From contig CAKTYU010000005.1 of NCBI GenBank assembly GCA_934633985.1, positions 97,483 to 161,482 of the forward strand: 64,000 nt of DNA, given 5' to 3'. Position 1 is the first letter of the stretch, and each line of letters starts with the position of its first letter. Shown here one piece after another: positions 33,061 to 41,341 of the stretch. A program made the translations under genes and the position numbers. This DNA comes from an uncultured Clostridia bacterium (lineage in GTDB: Bacteria; Bacillota; Clostridia; Christensenellales; CAG-138). The notes under the pieces were generated by a model. It had not been told where the DNA came from and did no database searches. It saw only the letters and a program-made list of their open reading frames with translations.

Positions 33061-34659
33061 CTATTGCCCTATTTTTATCACGAACACCGCCGGCATGAGA
33101 CCGCCCGCGTCCGTCCTCACCTCCGTGACTAAGCGCAGCCCGGGCCGCTCACGTATGAGCTTTTTGAGCAAAGTGTACTCCATGGTGTAGAGTATCGCCA
33201 CGCCGCCGGGGCGGAGCCAGCCGGGAAGGCATTCCAGTATTCCGGCGTACAGCCTTTCGTTTGACTTATGGCTGCCCACGCGGTTGCCGAAGGGCAGGTT
33301 GGCCACTAACTCGTCGTAGGGCCGGTCCGCCGCAAACCGTATGCAGTCGTTGTGTACGAACCTGGCTATGCTTCCGGCGGCCTTGGCGTTTGCGCGGGCT
33401 ATGTCCACGGCCTTGTCGGAAATATCCACGCCGGTGAGGGCGGCGCAGGGGTACAGCTTTTCCCGCTCTATGAGGAAGGTGCCGCTGCCGCAGCAGGGGT
33501 CCAGCACCCTGGCGTCCTTTCCGCCCAGGAAGAACTCCGCGTATTTCAGTATGGCGGCGGCCGTGGCGGGGTGCATGCTGGCGGGCAGCGCCTGAAGGCG
33601 GTAGCTGAACCTTTCGTCCTTTATGGTAAGCAGCTTAGCGTACATGAAGGCGCCGCCGTTGCCCTTTATCTCCACCCTTATCTCCACCTCGTAGTTGTTG
33701 GGGCAGTTGAGCAGCGTCTCGCCGTCCATGGCCGCTATCATCCTGCGGGCTATGGATAGCCTGTCCACGTTGCCCTCCCCCCTTATCTCCAGCCGGTAGC
33801 CGAAGGGGGGCTTGCCGGTATGGCAGGCGGGCAGCAGCCTTTCGAGAAAGCTCTTTGCCTTTATGCCCATGGACTTTGGGTCGGGGTTTGAGTTGGCGGA
33901 TATCTCGATGAGCGCCTCGGTAAAGCAGCGGCAGGCGAAAAGCCCCATCATGTCCTCCGTATGCACGTGTACGTCGCCGCGGTGTACGGCGGACACCCTG
34001 AAACCATGCTCGGCAAGCTCCCGGGCCAGAGGGTCGGATAGCTTATCCGGGGAACGCAGCTCTATTTCGCATGGCCTGGGAAGCGCGGTAAATTCGTGCT
34101 TTTCAAAGGTGAGGAAGCTCCGCGTGGCGGTCTTGTAGGCCTCTATATCCGCCTCGAAGTGTACTCGCTCCTCCTCGCTTGCAGGGGGCTGAACCCTGTA
34201 TGCCGCAAGGGCCTCCCTGGCCTCCTCCCCGCCTATTGCGCCTAAGGCCAGCAGCATGGAGGGGCGCACGTAGCGGGTCTCCTCCGCTAAGAGGGCCTGT
34301 TTCAGGTATTTCACGTCCGAGGGGGACTTTAGCTGCCCCATGAGCACCGCGGCGTTCTTTCGCAGCTTGGGGTGCTTTGAAAGCAGGGCTCTTTGCAGCG
34401 GCTCCCTTTCCCCCAACAGGCCGTTTAGCTGCCTGGCGTATTTTTCCTGCCGGGCGCAGCGGCACAGGAAGGCGCAGGCGGCGGGGTCGCCCTCGCAGAA
34501 CAGCTCGTATGCGAAGGGGAAGGCCTCCTGTGAGTAGTGCATCATGTGCTCCGGGCCGTTGGGCAGGGAAAGCCTCTGGGCCACTACCTCCCTGGTGAGC
34601 GCCCTGTGGGCGGAGGGCCGTCCGCCCTCCCTGCCCCTGCCGCCTTTGTGCATAGTCAT
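33061..34659 (-). CDS. HEAT-repeat / class I RNA methyltransferase fusion
   Basis: 532 aa. Residues 85-155 look like HEAT repeats (PKLRKNAAVLMGQL, then VRPSMLLALGAIGGEEAREAL). The middle is a possible THUMP-like RNA-binding part. The C-terminal third is a SAM-dependent methyltransferase: DPCCGSGTFLIE at 387 and the amino-methylation motif NLPFG at 454, the spelling seen in Trm14/RlmL-like N2-guanine methyltransferases. Likely target is tRNA or rRNA guanine. It overlaps murG by four nt. The HEAT fusion is not the usual layout of RlmL or TrmG10 enzymes. Confidence 0.75.
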   Translation of the reverse strand: MTMHKGGRGREGGRPSAHRALTREVVAQRLSLPNGPEHMMHYSQEAFPFAYELFCEGDPAACAFLCRCARQEKYARQLNGLLGEREPLQRALLSKHPKLRKNAAVLMGQLKSPSDVKYLKQALLAEETRYVRPSMLLALGAIGGEEAREALAAYRVQPPASEEERVHFEADIEAYKTATRSFLTFEKHEFTALPRPCEIELRSPDKLSDPLARELAEHGFRVSAVHRGDVHVHTEDMMGLFACRCFTEALIEISANSNPDPKSMGIKAKSFLERLLPACHTGKPPFGYRLEIRGEGNVDRLSIARRMIAAMDGETLLNCPNNYEVEIRVEIKGNGGAFMYAKLLTIKDERFSYRLQALPASMHPATAAAILKYAEFFLGGKDARVLDPCCGSGTFLIEREKLYPCAALTGVDISDKAVDIARANAKAAGSIARFVHNDCIRFAADRPYDELVANLPFGNRVGSHKSNERLYAGILECLPGWLRPGGVAILYTMEYTLLKKLIRERPGLRLVTEVRTDAGGLMPAVFVIKIGQ

Positions 34660-35729
34660 CTTTTCCTCCCTTCGGCTTCCTCGTCTATGACCTTCAGCAC
34701 CCTGTCGGTGCCGTCCGCCGTGGCGTCGCCGCTCATTGCGGAAATAAAGCTGAGCCTTTTATCGTAAAGCCTGCTTATGCCCTCTAACAGCGTATCCGGC
34801 GTGAGCTCCCCCTGATCCAGCTCCATGGCGTAGCCCTTGCGGGCAAAGTATCCGGCGTTGAGTATCTGGTCCCCACGGGAGGCGGAGAGGGGCAGCGGTA
34901 TCAGCAGGGCGGGCTTTGCGAGGGCTAAAAACTCGAATATGGCGTTTGCCCCGGCCCGGGAAAGTATTATATCCGCCGCGGCGAAAAGGTCGGGCAGCTC
35001 CTCTGAGATGTACTCGTACTGCACGTAGCCCGGTTCCTTTACGGAGTCGTCCCTCTTGCCCCTGCCGCAGAGGTGTATCACGTCAAAGGTCCTTGTCAGG
35101 CGGGGCAGCGCGGCCCTCAGCGCCTCGTTTATGGCCTGGGCGCCCTGGCTGCCGCCCATGGTGAGCAGTATGGGCCTTTCGCCGGAAAAGCCGGTGAAGT
35201 CCAGCCCCCGCCGCCTGTCGCCCCGGTAAAGCTCCGGGCGTATGGGGGTGCCGGTGTGTATGCCCTTTTCGCCCACGTATTTCAGGGTATCCTCGAAGGT
35301 CACGCACACCTTGTCCGCGAATTTCGCGGTTATCCTGTTTGCGAGGCCGGGGGTGTAGTCGCTCTCGTGGGCGACTATGGGGGCTATGCCCTTCGCCGCT
35401 ATCACCACCGGCACCGACACGAAGCCGCCCTTGGAAAACACCACGTCCGGCCTCACCCTGCGCATTATGCCCTTGGCCTGGAATATCCCACCTATCACCT
35501 TAAAGGGGTCGCTGAGGTTTTTAAGGGAAAAGTAGCGGCGGAGCTTGCCTGCGGATATGGCGTGGTAGGTAACGCCCTCGAGGCTCCCCACAAGGCCTTT
35601 CTCTATGCCGTCTGCGGTGCCTATGTAGTGTATTTCATAGCCCTCCGCCCTGAGCTTAGGCAGCAGCGCAAGGTTGGGCGTGACGTGGCCGGCGGTCCCG
35701 CCGCCCGTCAAAACGATCCTCTTTGACAT
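34656..35729 (-). CDS. murG: UDP-N-acetylglucosamine-N-acetylmuramyl-(pentapeptide) pyrophosphoryl-undecaprenol GlcNAc transferase
   Basis: 357 aa. Converts lipid I to lipid II on the inner membrane face. N-terminal VLTGGGTAGHVTPNLAL, middle HESDYTPGLANR, C-terminal GGSQGAQAINEALR and ISRAGANAIFEFLALAKPALLIPLPLSASRGDQ, all standard. ATG at 35729 (AAGGA eight nt upstream) preferred over one six nt earlier. It is isolated from the dcw cluster. Confidence 0.95.
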   Translation of the reverse strand: MSKRIVLTGGGTAGHVTPNLALLPKLRAEGYEIHYIGTADGIEKGLVGSLEGVTYHAISAGKLRRYFSLKNLSDPFKVIGGIFQAKGIMRRVRPDVVFSKGGFVSVPVVIAAKGIAPIVAHESDYTPGLANRITAKFADKVCVTFEDTLKYVGEKGIHTGTPIRPELYRGDRRRGLDFTGFSGERPILLTMGGSQGAQAINEALRAALPRLTRTFDVIHLCGRGKRDDSVKEPGYVQYEYISEELPDLFAAADIILSRAGANAIFEFLALAKPALLIPLPLSASRGDQILNAGYFARKGYAMELDQGELTPDTLLEGISRLYDKRLSFISAMSGDATADGTDRVLKVIDEEAEGRKR

Positions 35730-35797
35730 ATTCATTTTCCTTTTACTTATTATATTATGTTTATATTATGCCGCGAAAACGAGCCTTGCCTCAAAAA

Positions 35798-35846
35798 ATT
35801 ATATCACCCCGCCGCGATTGCCGCAAGGCGTATGCTGTGGTATTAT
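35798..35846. promoter_or_regulatory. overlapping divergent promoters of murG and the DUF815 gene
   Basis: Minus: TTGCGG (35821-35826), 17 bp, TATAAT (35798-35803). Plus: TTGCCG (35818-35823), 17 bp, TATTAT (35841-35846). The -35 boxes share three bases, so RNA polymerase can occupy only one at a time. This is the point where the coding strand switches for the rest of the window. Confidence 0.65.
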
Positions 35847-35878
35847 TAAAGAAGCTATTTTAACGGGAGGGAGCGCGC

Positions 35879-37186
35879 ATGAAGCCGTATTTAAAACTGA
35901 AGGATATGAACCCCGGCGAGGCGCTGCCGGCCGCCGCCGCCATGACCCTCAGGCTGGGGGGCTTCTCCCGGGGGGCGGAGCTCATGGGGGAGCTGCTCTC
36001 GGATACCCTTGCCATGAACCTCCCCGGCGCACTGGGCGCGTATCACAGGCTTACCGAATACATGCTCTCCTCCCCTGCGCGGCGGGTTACGGGGGATATG
36101 TGGCGGGATCAGCTTTTATACGAGATAATACAGAGGGAGCACCCCTTTGCCCTCCTTGCCGCCCGGGGCATACGGGACGAGGCCCAGCTTGCGGCCATGG
36201 GGGAGCGGCTGGCTATAATGGGGGAGCTTTCCACCCTTACCTCGGAGCGCATAGCACGGCTCATAAGCGAAAGGGGCAAAAGCTCAAGGGCGGGCGATTC
36301 CGTTGCAATGAAGTCCACCGCGATATGGTCGGGGGGCAGCATATCAAGCCTTCCGCGGCGCAGCATCGAGGAGGAGCAGGCGGCGCAGCTCCCGCTGGAA
36401 TTCACCCCTTGGAAATACGGCGAGGCCGGCCTTACCGACAGCTTCGTGTCCGATGAGGCGCTGGAGGAGATGTACCATCGCTTTTTAGAGGCTGAGGACT
36501 GGGCGGAGCTCACCGAGGATATCTGGAACTTCTTCGCCTCCTACGGCACGGGGGAGTTCTTGCGCCGCCGCTTTTTCAGGATGCAGGGCGGCGTGCTGCT
36601 GCCCCTTGAGGAGCCGGAGGCCATAGTCCCGCTTTCCGCCTGTGAGGAGCAGCACAGCCGCCTTATGGAAAACACCATACGCTTCATGCGGGGCGAAAAG
36701 GCGGTGAATACGCTGCTGTTCGGCGGCATGGGCACGGGCAAGACGGCCCAGGCGGCGTCGCTGCTTCAGGAGCTTCCGGAGGTCAGGATGATAATAGCCC
36801 CTGAGGGGGAGCTTGGGCATATACCCGATCTTTTGGGCAGGCTTTCCGGGCAGCCGCTGAAGTTCATACTGCTGCTGGACGACATAGCGGCGGATGGGGA
36901 GGGAATAAGGCTGGTCTCCTCCGCCACCGCGGGCTTTCGGGCGGTGCCCTCCAACATACTCATATACGCCACCTCCCGGGAGGAGGGCGGGCCGCTGCCG
37001 GGGCGCATAGCCTTCCGGTATCCGGCCCTCAAGGAATTTACCGGCATGGTGTCGGAATTTTTAGAGGCCATGGGCAGGTATCCAGACCGTCAGGCCATAC
37101 ACAACGCGGCGCTGGACTATCAGGTGGACGCCCGGGAAAGGCTGACCGTCACCGGCGCGCTTATGATCGCGGGCGAGATAGAATGA
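35879..37186 (+). CDS. DUF815-family AAA ATPase
   Basis: 435 aa. N-terminal helical region, then a P-loop module with Walker A FGGMGTGKTAQ (about 281-291) and Walker B-like FILLLDDIAADG (about 327). The PLPGRIAFRYPALKEF segment and the C-terminal NAALDYQ are DUF815-like. Biological role unknown in the family. ATG at 35879 with GGGAGGG upstream. Its own promoter and a terminator make it monocistronic. Confidence 0.8.
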   Translation: MKPYLKLKDMNPGEALPAAAAMTLRLGGFSRGAELMGELLSDTLAMNLPGALGAYHRLTEYMLSSPARRVTGDMWRDQLLYEIIQREHPFALLAARGIRDEAQLAAMGERLAIMGELSTLTSERIARLISERGKSSRAGDSVAMKSTAIWSGGSISSLPRRSIEEEQAAQLPLEFTPWKYGEAGLTDSFVSDEALEEMYHRFLEAEDWAELTEDIWNFFASYGTGEFLRRRFFRMQGGVLLPLEEPEAIVPLSACEEQHSRLMENTIRFMRGEKAVNTLLFGGMGTGKTAQAASLLQELPEVRMIIAPEGELGHIPDLLGRLSGQPLKFILLLDDIAADGEGIRLVSSATAGFRAVPSNILIYATSREEGGPLPGRIAFRYPALKEFTGMVSEFLEAMGRYPDRQAIHNAALDYQVDARERLTVTGALMIAGEIE

Positions 37187-37201
37187 CGGATTTAATATTT
37201 G

Positions 37202-37222
37202 GCGGCTTTAAGCCGCTTTTTT
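37202..37222 (+). terminator. terminator after the DUF815 gene
   Basis: GCGGC, loop TTTAA, GCCGC, TTTTTT, 16 nt past the stop. Confidence 0.82.
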
Positions 37223-37224
37223 CT

Positions 37225-37253
37225 TTGCTATATTGAAAACTCTATGCTAAAAT
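37225..37253 (+). promoter_or_regulatory. promoter of cysS
   Basis: TTGCTA (37225-37230), 17-bp spacer, TAAAAT (37248-37253). The leader is only about 45 nt, too short for a T-box. Confidence 0.65.
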
Positions 37254-37302
37254 ATAATTTGGCAAAATGTAAGTAAACGCTATCTTTCAAGGAGGGATAC
37301 TT

Positions 37303-38691
37303 ATGAAGATATACAACACCATGACCCGCAAAAAGGAAGAGCTGGTGCCGCTGGTGCCGGGGGAGATAGGCATGTACGTATGCGGCCCCACGGTATACAA
37401 CTTCATACATATAGGCAACGCAAGGCCGCTGGTGGTGTTCGATACCCTCAGGCGGTACCTTGAATACAAGGGCTATAAGGTAAAGTACATATCCAACTTT
37501 ACGGATATAGACGACAAGCTCATACGCCGCGCCAACGAGGAGCATACCACCGTGCCGGAGCTTGCGGACAGGTATATAAGGGAATACAGGCAGGACGCGG
37601 AGGGCCTCTGCGCCGAGCCCGCCACCTGCAACCCCCGGGCCACCGAGCACATACCCCAGATAATCGGGCTGGTGGAGGCGCTGATCGAAAAGGGGCACGC
37701 ATACCCCGTTGCAAACGGGGACGTGTACTTCTCCGTCCGCTCCTTCCCCGGCTACGGCAAGCTCTCCGGCCAGTCCATAGACGACCTTGAATCCGGCGCC
37801 CGCATAGAGCCGGGCGACCTAAAGCGGGACCCCTTGGACTTCGCCCTCTGGAAGAGCGCCAAGCCCGGCGAGCCCGCATGGGACTGCCCCTGGGGCAAGG
37901 GACGCCCGGGCTGGCACATAGAGTGCAGCGCCATGAGCATGGAGCTTTTAGGCCCCACCTTCGACATACACGCGGGCGGGCAGGATCTCATATTCCCCCA
38001 TCACGAAAACGAGATAGCCCAGAGCGAGGCCGCCACAGGCAAGCCCTTCGCAAGGTACTGGATGCACAACGGCTATATAAACGTTGACAATCAGAAGATG
38101 TCCAAGTCCCTGGGCAACTTCCGCCTTGTGCGGGACATAGCCAAGGAGTTCGACCTTGAGGCCGTCCGCCTGTTCCTGCTCTCCGCCCAGTACAGGAACC
38201 CCGTCAATTTTACCCGTGAGCTTATCGAGCAGGCCAACACCGCCCTCACCCGCCTGCGCACCGCCCGGGAGCGCCTTGCGGAGGCCAAGGAGGGCCCCGC
38301 CACCGCTGAGGATGAGAGCTTCTGCGCCTCACTGTCCGAGCACGAGAAAAAATTCTGCGACGCCATGGACGACGACCTGAACACCGCGGACGGGCTGGGC
38401 GCCCTGTTCGACTATGCGCGGGCGGTCAACACCTTCGTGACGGAGCCCCGGAGCCGGGAGGCGCTGGATAAGGCCGCAAGGCTCTTTGACGACATGACCG
38501 GGGTAATGGGCGTCCTCCAGCATAAAAAGGCCGAGGAATTCCCAGAGGAGGCGGTAGCCCTCCTGAAAGAGCGCGCAGAGGCGAGGAAGAACAAAAACTG
38601 GGCACGGGCGGACCAGATCCGCGAGGAGCTGAAGGCCATGGGCTTCGCCGTGGAGGACGGCAAGGAGGGCGCAAAGCTCAAAAGGCTGTAA
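37303..38691 (+). CDS. cysS: cysteinyl-tRNA synthetase
   Basis: 462 aa. Class I synthetase. HIGH-type motif FIHIGNARP, zinc ligands in YVCGPT, GWHIECSAMS and PHHENE, KMSKSLGN loop, and the C-terminal DALR anticodon-binding part. AAGGAGGG precedes the ATG. Complete and normal in length. Confidence 0.97.
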   Translation: MKIYNTMTRKKEELVPLVPGEIGMYVCGPTVYNFIHIGNARPLVVFDTLRRYLEYKGYKVKYISNFTDIDDKLIRRANEEHTTVPELADRYIREYRQDAEGLCAEPATCNPRATEHIPQIIGLVEALIEKGHAYPVANGDVYFSVRSFPGYGKLSGQSIDDLESGARIEPGDLKRDPLDFALWKSAKPGEPAWDCPWGKGRPGWHIECSAMSMELLGPTFDIHAGGQDLIFPHHENEIAQSEAATGKPFARYWMHNGYINVDNQKMSKSLGNFRLVRDIAKEFDLEAVRLFLLSAQYRNPVNFTRELIEQANTALTRLRTARERLAEAKEGPATAEDESFCASLSEHEKKFCDAMDDDLNTADGLGALFDYARAVNTFVTEPRSREALDKAARLFDDMTGVMGVLQHKKAEEFPEEAVALLKERAEARKNKNWARADQIREELKAMGFAVEDGKEGAKLKRL

Positions 38692-38790
38692 CGGGCGAGC
38701 CGCGGCGGATTTTTGAACAATATTTTAAATCGTGGCCCCATGCCTTGAAATAAGGCATACCGGCTGATAAAATCAGGAGGAAATAAAGCA

Positions 38791-39207
38791 TTGGGAAGCG
38801 ATATGTTTTCGCTGTTCAGCCTTTTTATAGGCGCGTACCTCATATATGCCGCCATAGTCGGGCGCGGCAAGCTGTATGAGAACGAGTACCTGAACTGTCC
38901 GAGGGAGCAATACGTCAAGGGGCTGCGTATACTGGCCGCCGTGTCGGGGGCGCTGCTCACGGTATCCAACCTTCTTGAATACCTGGGCGTGATAGGATAC
39001 GGCTCCCCCCTCGCCATCGCCCTCTGGGCGGCGGGCTTTGCAAGCCTGATCGTTATGATGGTATACTCCGCGAAAAAGACCGACAGAAAGGCCGCGGCGG
39101 CAGGGCGCAAGACCTCCGCCACGTCAGGAAAACAGGGTCACGACCCGCTTCGCGCCGCCTTCGTGTTCGACGACGAGGAGGACGCGCCCCAAAAGGACGA
39201 AAAATAA
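38791..39207 (+). CDS. small membrane protein of unknown function
   Basis: 138 aa from a TTG at 38791 (AGGAGG ten nt upstream; an ATG four codons later is too far). Three hydrophobic segments (about 5-21, 45-62, 70-90) and a hydrophilic tail rich in Lys then Asp/Glu (100-138), predicted cytoplasmic. No family recognised. It lies 25 nt before a secreted SH3/sortase-like protein and may be cotranscribed with it. Confidence 0.6.
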   Translation: MGSDMFSLFSLFIGAYLIYAAIVGRGKLYENEYLNCPREQYVKGLRILAAVSGALLTVSNLLEYLGVIGYGSPLAIALWAAGFASLIVMMVYSAKKTDRKAAAAGRKTSATSGKQGHDPLRAAFVFDDEEDAPQKDEK

Positions 39208-39232
39208 GAACTCATTCTGAAAGGAAAGCGTT

Positions 39233-41113
39233 ATGAAAAAGACTATTATCCGCATCGTAGCAGTGGCCATGCTGGCGCTGATGGTGCTGACCGCACTTCC
39301 CGCCTTCGCCGCGAGCATCGTCGGCACGGCGGCGGCCCAGACCCCTGTCTACAAGGACACCAAGGGCAAGAAGGTCGAGCTTTACGTAAGCGGCCCCGTC
39401 ACCATAAACAGGCAGGATAACAAATCCGGCATGTACAACGTCACCGTCAGCTATGACGGCAAGACCTACACCGGCTGGGTATACCCCTCCGCCATCTCCG
39501 GCATAGGCTATGACAAGAGCACCGGCGGCACGACCTCCGGCTCCACCTCCGGCTCCACCGGCGGCACGACCTCAGGCGTTACCGGTACCTATACCGCCAC
39601 CATCGCCACCGGGGCGGCCATAAACGTCAACGGCACCAACTACCCCGTAAGCGTAGGCGGCAGCATCAACGTCAACTACCGCGACGCGGCCGGCACTCAG
39701 GTTCACGTGACCGTGGGCTCCGTCTCCGGCTGGGTAGCCGCCTCCTCCCTCTCCGGCTTTAAAAAGAACGGCTCCTCCATAAGCCTTTCCGACCTGCCCA
39801 CCAACGGCGGCAACACCATGGGCGGCACGACCAGCCCCGCCCCCACCCCCTATGTAAACCAGAATCAGAACCAGAACACCGCCAGCGGCACCTTCACAGC
39901 CGACCTCGCCGCAGGCACCACCATCACCAATAACGGCAAGACGGTAGGCATCGTACAGAACGCGGGCAACGTCACCGTAAACTACCGCGACGCCTCCGGC
40001 TCCCAGGTATACGTCACCATAGGCAACGTGGCGGGCTGGGTACCTGCAAGCGCCATCTCCAACCTCAGGAGCACAAGCTCCGGCTCCATCAACGTAGCCA
40101 ACCTGCCCACCAGCGGCGGCACTGCCGGCTCCACCGGCGGCACGGCCTCCGGCGTGCAGTCATACGATACCCCCAAGAGCGCCGTATCCAAGGACAAGAA
40201 CATATACGTCCGCTCCACCGCCACCAGCTCCACCAAGGGCGCTACAAAGCTGCGCAATATGCGGGGCAAGACCTTCACCGTGCTGGGCACTGACAGCACC
40301 GGCAGCTTCCTGTATGTGGAATACAACGGCACCCGGGGCTTCGTCCGGGCCCAGGACTTCACCTTCACCGGCGGCAACGTGGTAGAGCAGAAGCCCAACA
40401 ACAACAATAACAACAATAACAACACCACCGGCGCCACCGGCGGCAACGTGACCTCCAACAACACCGGCATGGCTGCCATAGGCACCCCCGCAGGCAAGGG
40501 CACCGGCTCCAGCTCCGAAAAGTGGGGCAGCATCACCATACCCGGCGCGGGCACCTACCCCATCTACGGCAACTATATCGGCGAAAAGAAGGGCAAGACA
40601 TACTATTACTATGACTATGTGCTCCGCAAGAGCTACTACTACGTACACACCACCACGGCCCAGGGCTCTCAGGTAGCGGTGGTAATGGGCCACAACAACC
40701 GCAAGAAGGTAGGCACCTCAAATTCCTACTTCCACAACCTGCACCACATCCAGAACGCCATACTGGGCAAGTCCAGCTGCGAAAAGTGCAAGGCGAGCTG
40801 CTCCGGCTACGGAAAGTCCATCTCCGCAAACTGGGAGGGCAGCAGCAGCTGGGAGGTAGTGGCCTTCTTCGAGGTACCCAAGAACAAGGCGTATAAGAAC
40901 ATACTGCCCCAGATGGCGCAGCCCTGGAACTACACCACCGCCCAGTACCTCTCCAACGTGAAGTCCTATGTGAACACCTTCTCGGGCAAGAGCTGGGCAA
41001 ACACCTCCGCCCTTACCGAAAACGGCAAGTACATGATGCTCGTCACCTGCGGCGACAGCGGCGACAACGACAGCATCGCAAAGCTCTACATGCTGCTCAA
41101 GGCGGTAGGCTAA
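39233..41113 (+). CDS. secreted SH3-domain / sortase-B-like protein (paralog 1)
   Basis: 626 aa. Signal peptide ending ALPAFA (26). SH3-like regions at about 28-90, two tandem repeats (118-190, 219-292, each with VNYRDA) and one bacterial SH3 at 305-378, joined by Gly/Thr/Ser linkers and an Asn run (389-397). Residues 425-626 match the class B sortase fold: GHN with His487, FHNLHHIQNAIL, WEVVAFFEV, YLSNVKSYVNTFS, and MLVTCGD with Cys606. The catalytic Arg position reads AKLYMLLK (Lys617). A CxxCxxxC motif (516, 519, 523) is inserted after the His. No C-terminal anchor, so it is exported, perhaps wall-bound by the SH3 domains. Activity unproven. Confidence 0.75.
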   Translation: MKKTIIRIVAVAMLALMVLTALPAFAASIVGTAAAQTPVYKDTKGKKVELYVSGPVTINRQDNKSGMYNVTVSYDGKTYTGWVYPSAISGIGYDKSTGGTTSGSTSGSTGGTTSGVTGTYTATIATGAAINVNGTNYPVSVGGSINVNYRDAAGTQVHVTVGSVSGWVAASSLSGFKKNGSSISLSDLPTNGGNTMGGTTSPAPTPYVNQNQNQNTASGTFTADLAAGTTITNNGKTVGIVQNAGNVTVNYRDASGSQVYVTIGNVAGWVPASAISNLRSTSSGSINVANLPTSGGTAGSTGGTASGVQSYDTPKSAVSKDKNIYVRSTATSSTKGATKLRNMRGKTFTVLGTDSTGSFLYVEYNGTRGFVRAQDFTFTGGNVVEQKPNNNNNNNNNTTGATGGNVTSNNTGMAAIGTPAGKGTGSSSEKWGSITIPGAGTYPIYGNYIGEKKGKTYYYYDYVLRKSYYYVHTTTAQGSQVAVVMGHNNRKKVGTSNSYFHNLHHIQNAILGKSSCEKCKASCSGYGKSISANWEGSSSWEVVAFFEVPKNKAYKNILPQMAQPWNYTTAQYLSNVKSYVNTFSGKSWANTSALTENGKYMMLVTCGDSGDNDSIAKLYMLLKAVG

Positions 41114-41129
41114 AAAACAGCACAAAAAA

Positions 41130-41158
41130 GCCGCCCCGCATTGACATGCGGGAGCGGC
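41130..41158. promoter_or_regulatory. inverted repeat overlapping a perfect promoter
   Basis: GCCGC-C-CCGCAT, TGAC, ATGCGG-GA-GCGGC. The palindrome spans the -35 and most of the spacer of the promoter at 41141-41169 and has no T tract on plus, so an operator is more likely than a terminator. On minus it is followed by TTTTTT. Confidence 0.5.
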
Positions 41159-41169
41159 CGGGATATAAT
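41141..41169 (+). promoter_or_regulatory. perfect consensus sigma-A promoter
   Basis: TTGACA (41141-41146), 17-bp spacer, TATAAT (41164-41169). The only fully consensus promoter I found; it starts 27 nt after the SH3/sortase gene and points to a short RNA and then yqhQ. Confidence 0.8.
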
Positions 41170-41175
41170 AACAGC

Positions 41176-41262
41176 AGGGCAAGACCAAAGCGGTCGGCCT
41201 GATGGTTTAGGTTTCTAAGTTATAGAACCGTCACCGTGCAGGGTGGCGGTTCTGCTTTTATT
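41176..41262 (+). ncRNA. small RNA or attenuator leader before yqhQ
   Basis: Predicted transcript from the promoter above. It contains a GACC/GGTC hairpin, then GGTTTCTA (41210-41217) that can pair with TAGAACC (41223-41229), and a terminator AGAACCGTCACC / GGTGGCGGTTCT (41224-41253) followed by GCTTTTATTCT. The two stems share AGAACC and exclude each other, as in an attenuator. No known riboswitch class was recognised. yqhQ also has a nearer TATAAT (41297-41302). Confidence 0.5.
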
Positions 41263-41341
41263 CTCTTGCCACTTCACTATTTTACATCTCTTATGTTATA
41301 ATGTATCTTGGCGTGGAATAGGCGCCGGAAGGAGTAATTTA

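Noticed and set aside
37187..37302. T-box riboswitch upstream of cysS
   Set aside because: The gap is too short and contains only a terminator for the previous gene and a simple promoter.
41236..41253. AGGGTGG resembling the T-box antiterminator motif
   Set aside because: The leader is under 100 nt, has no Stem I, the motif sits in the 3' arm of the terminator, and the downstream gene is yqhQ rather than an amino-acid gene.
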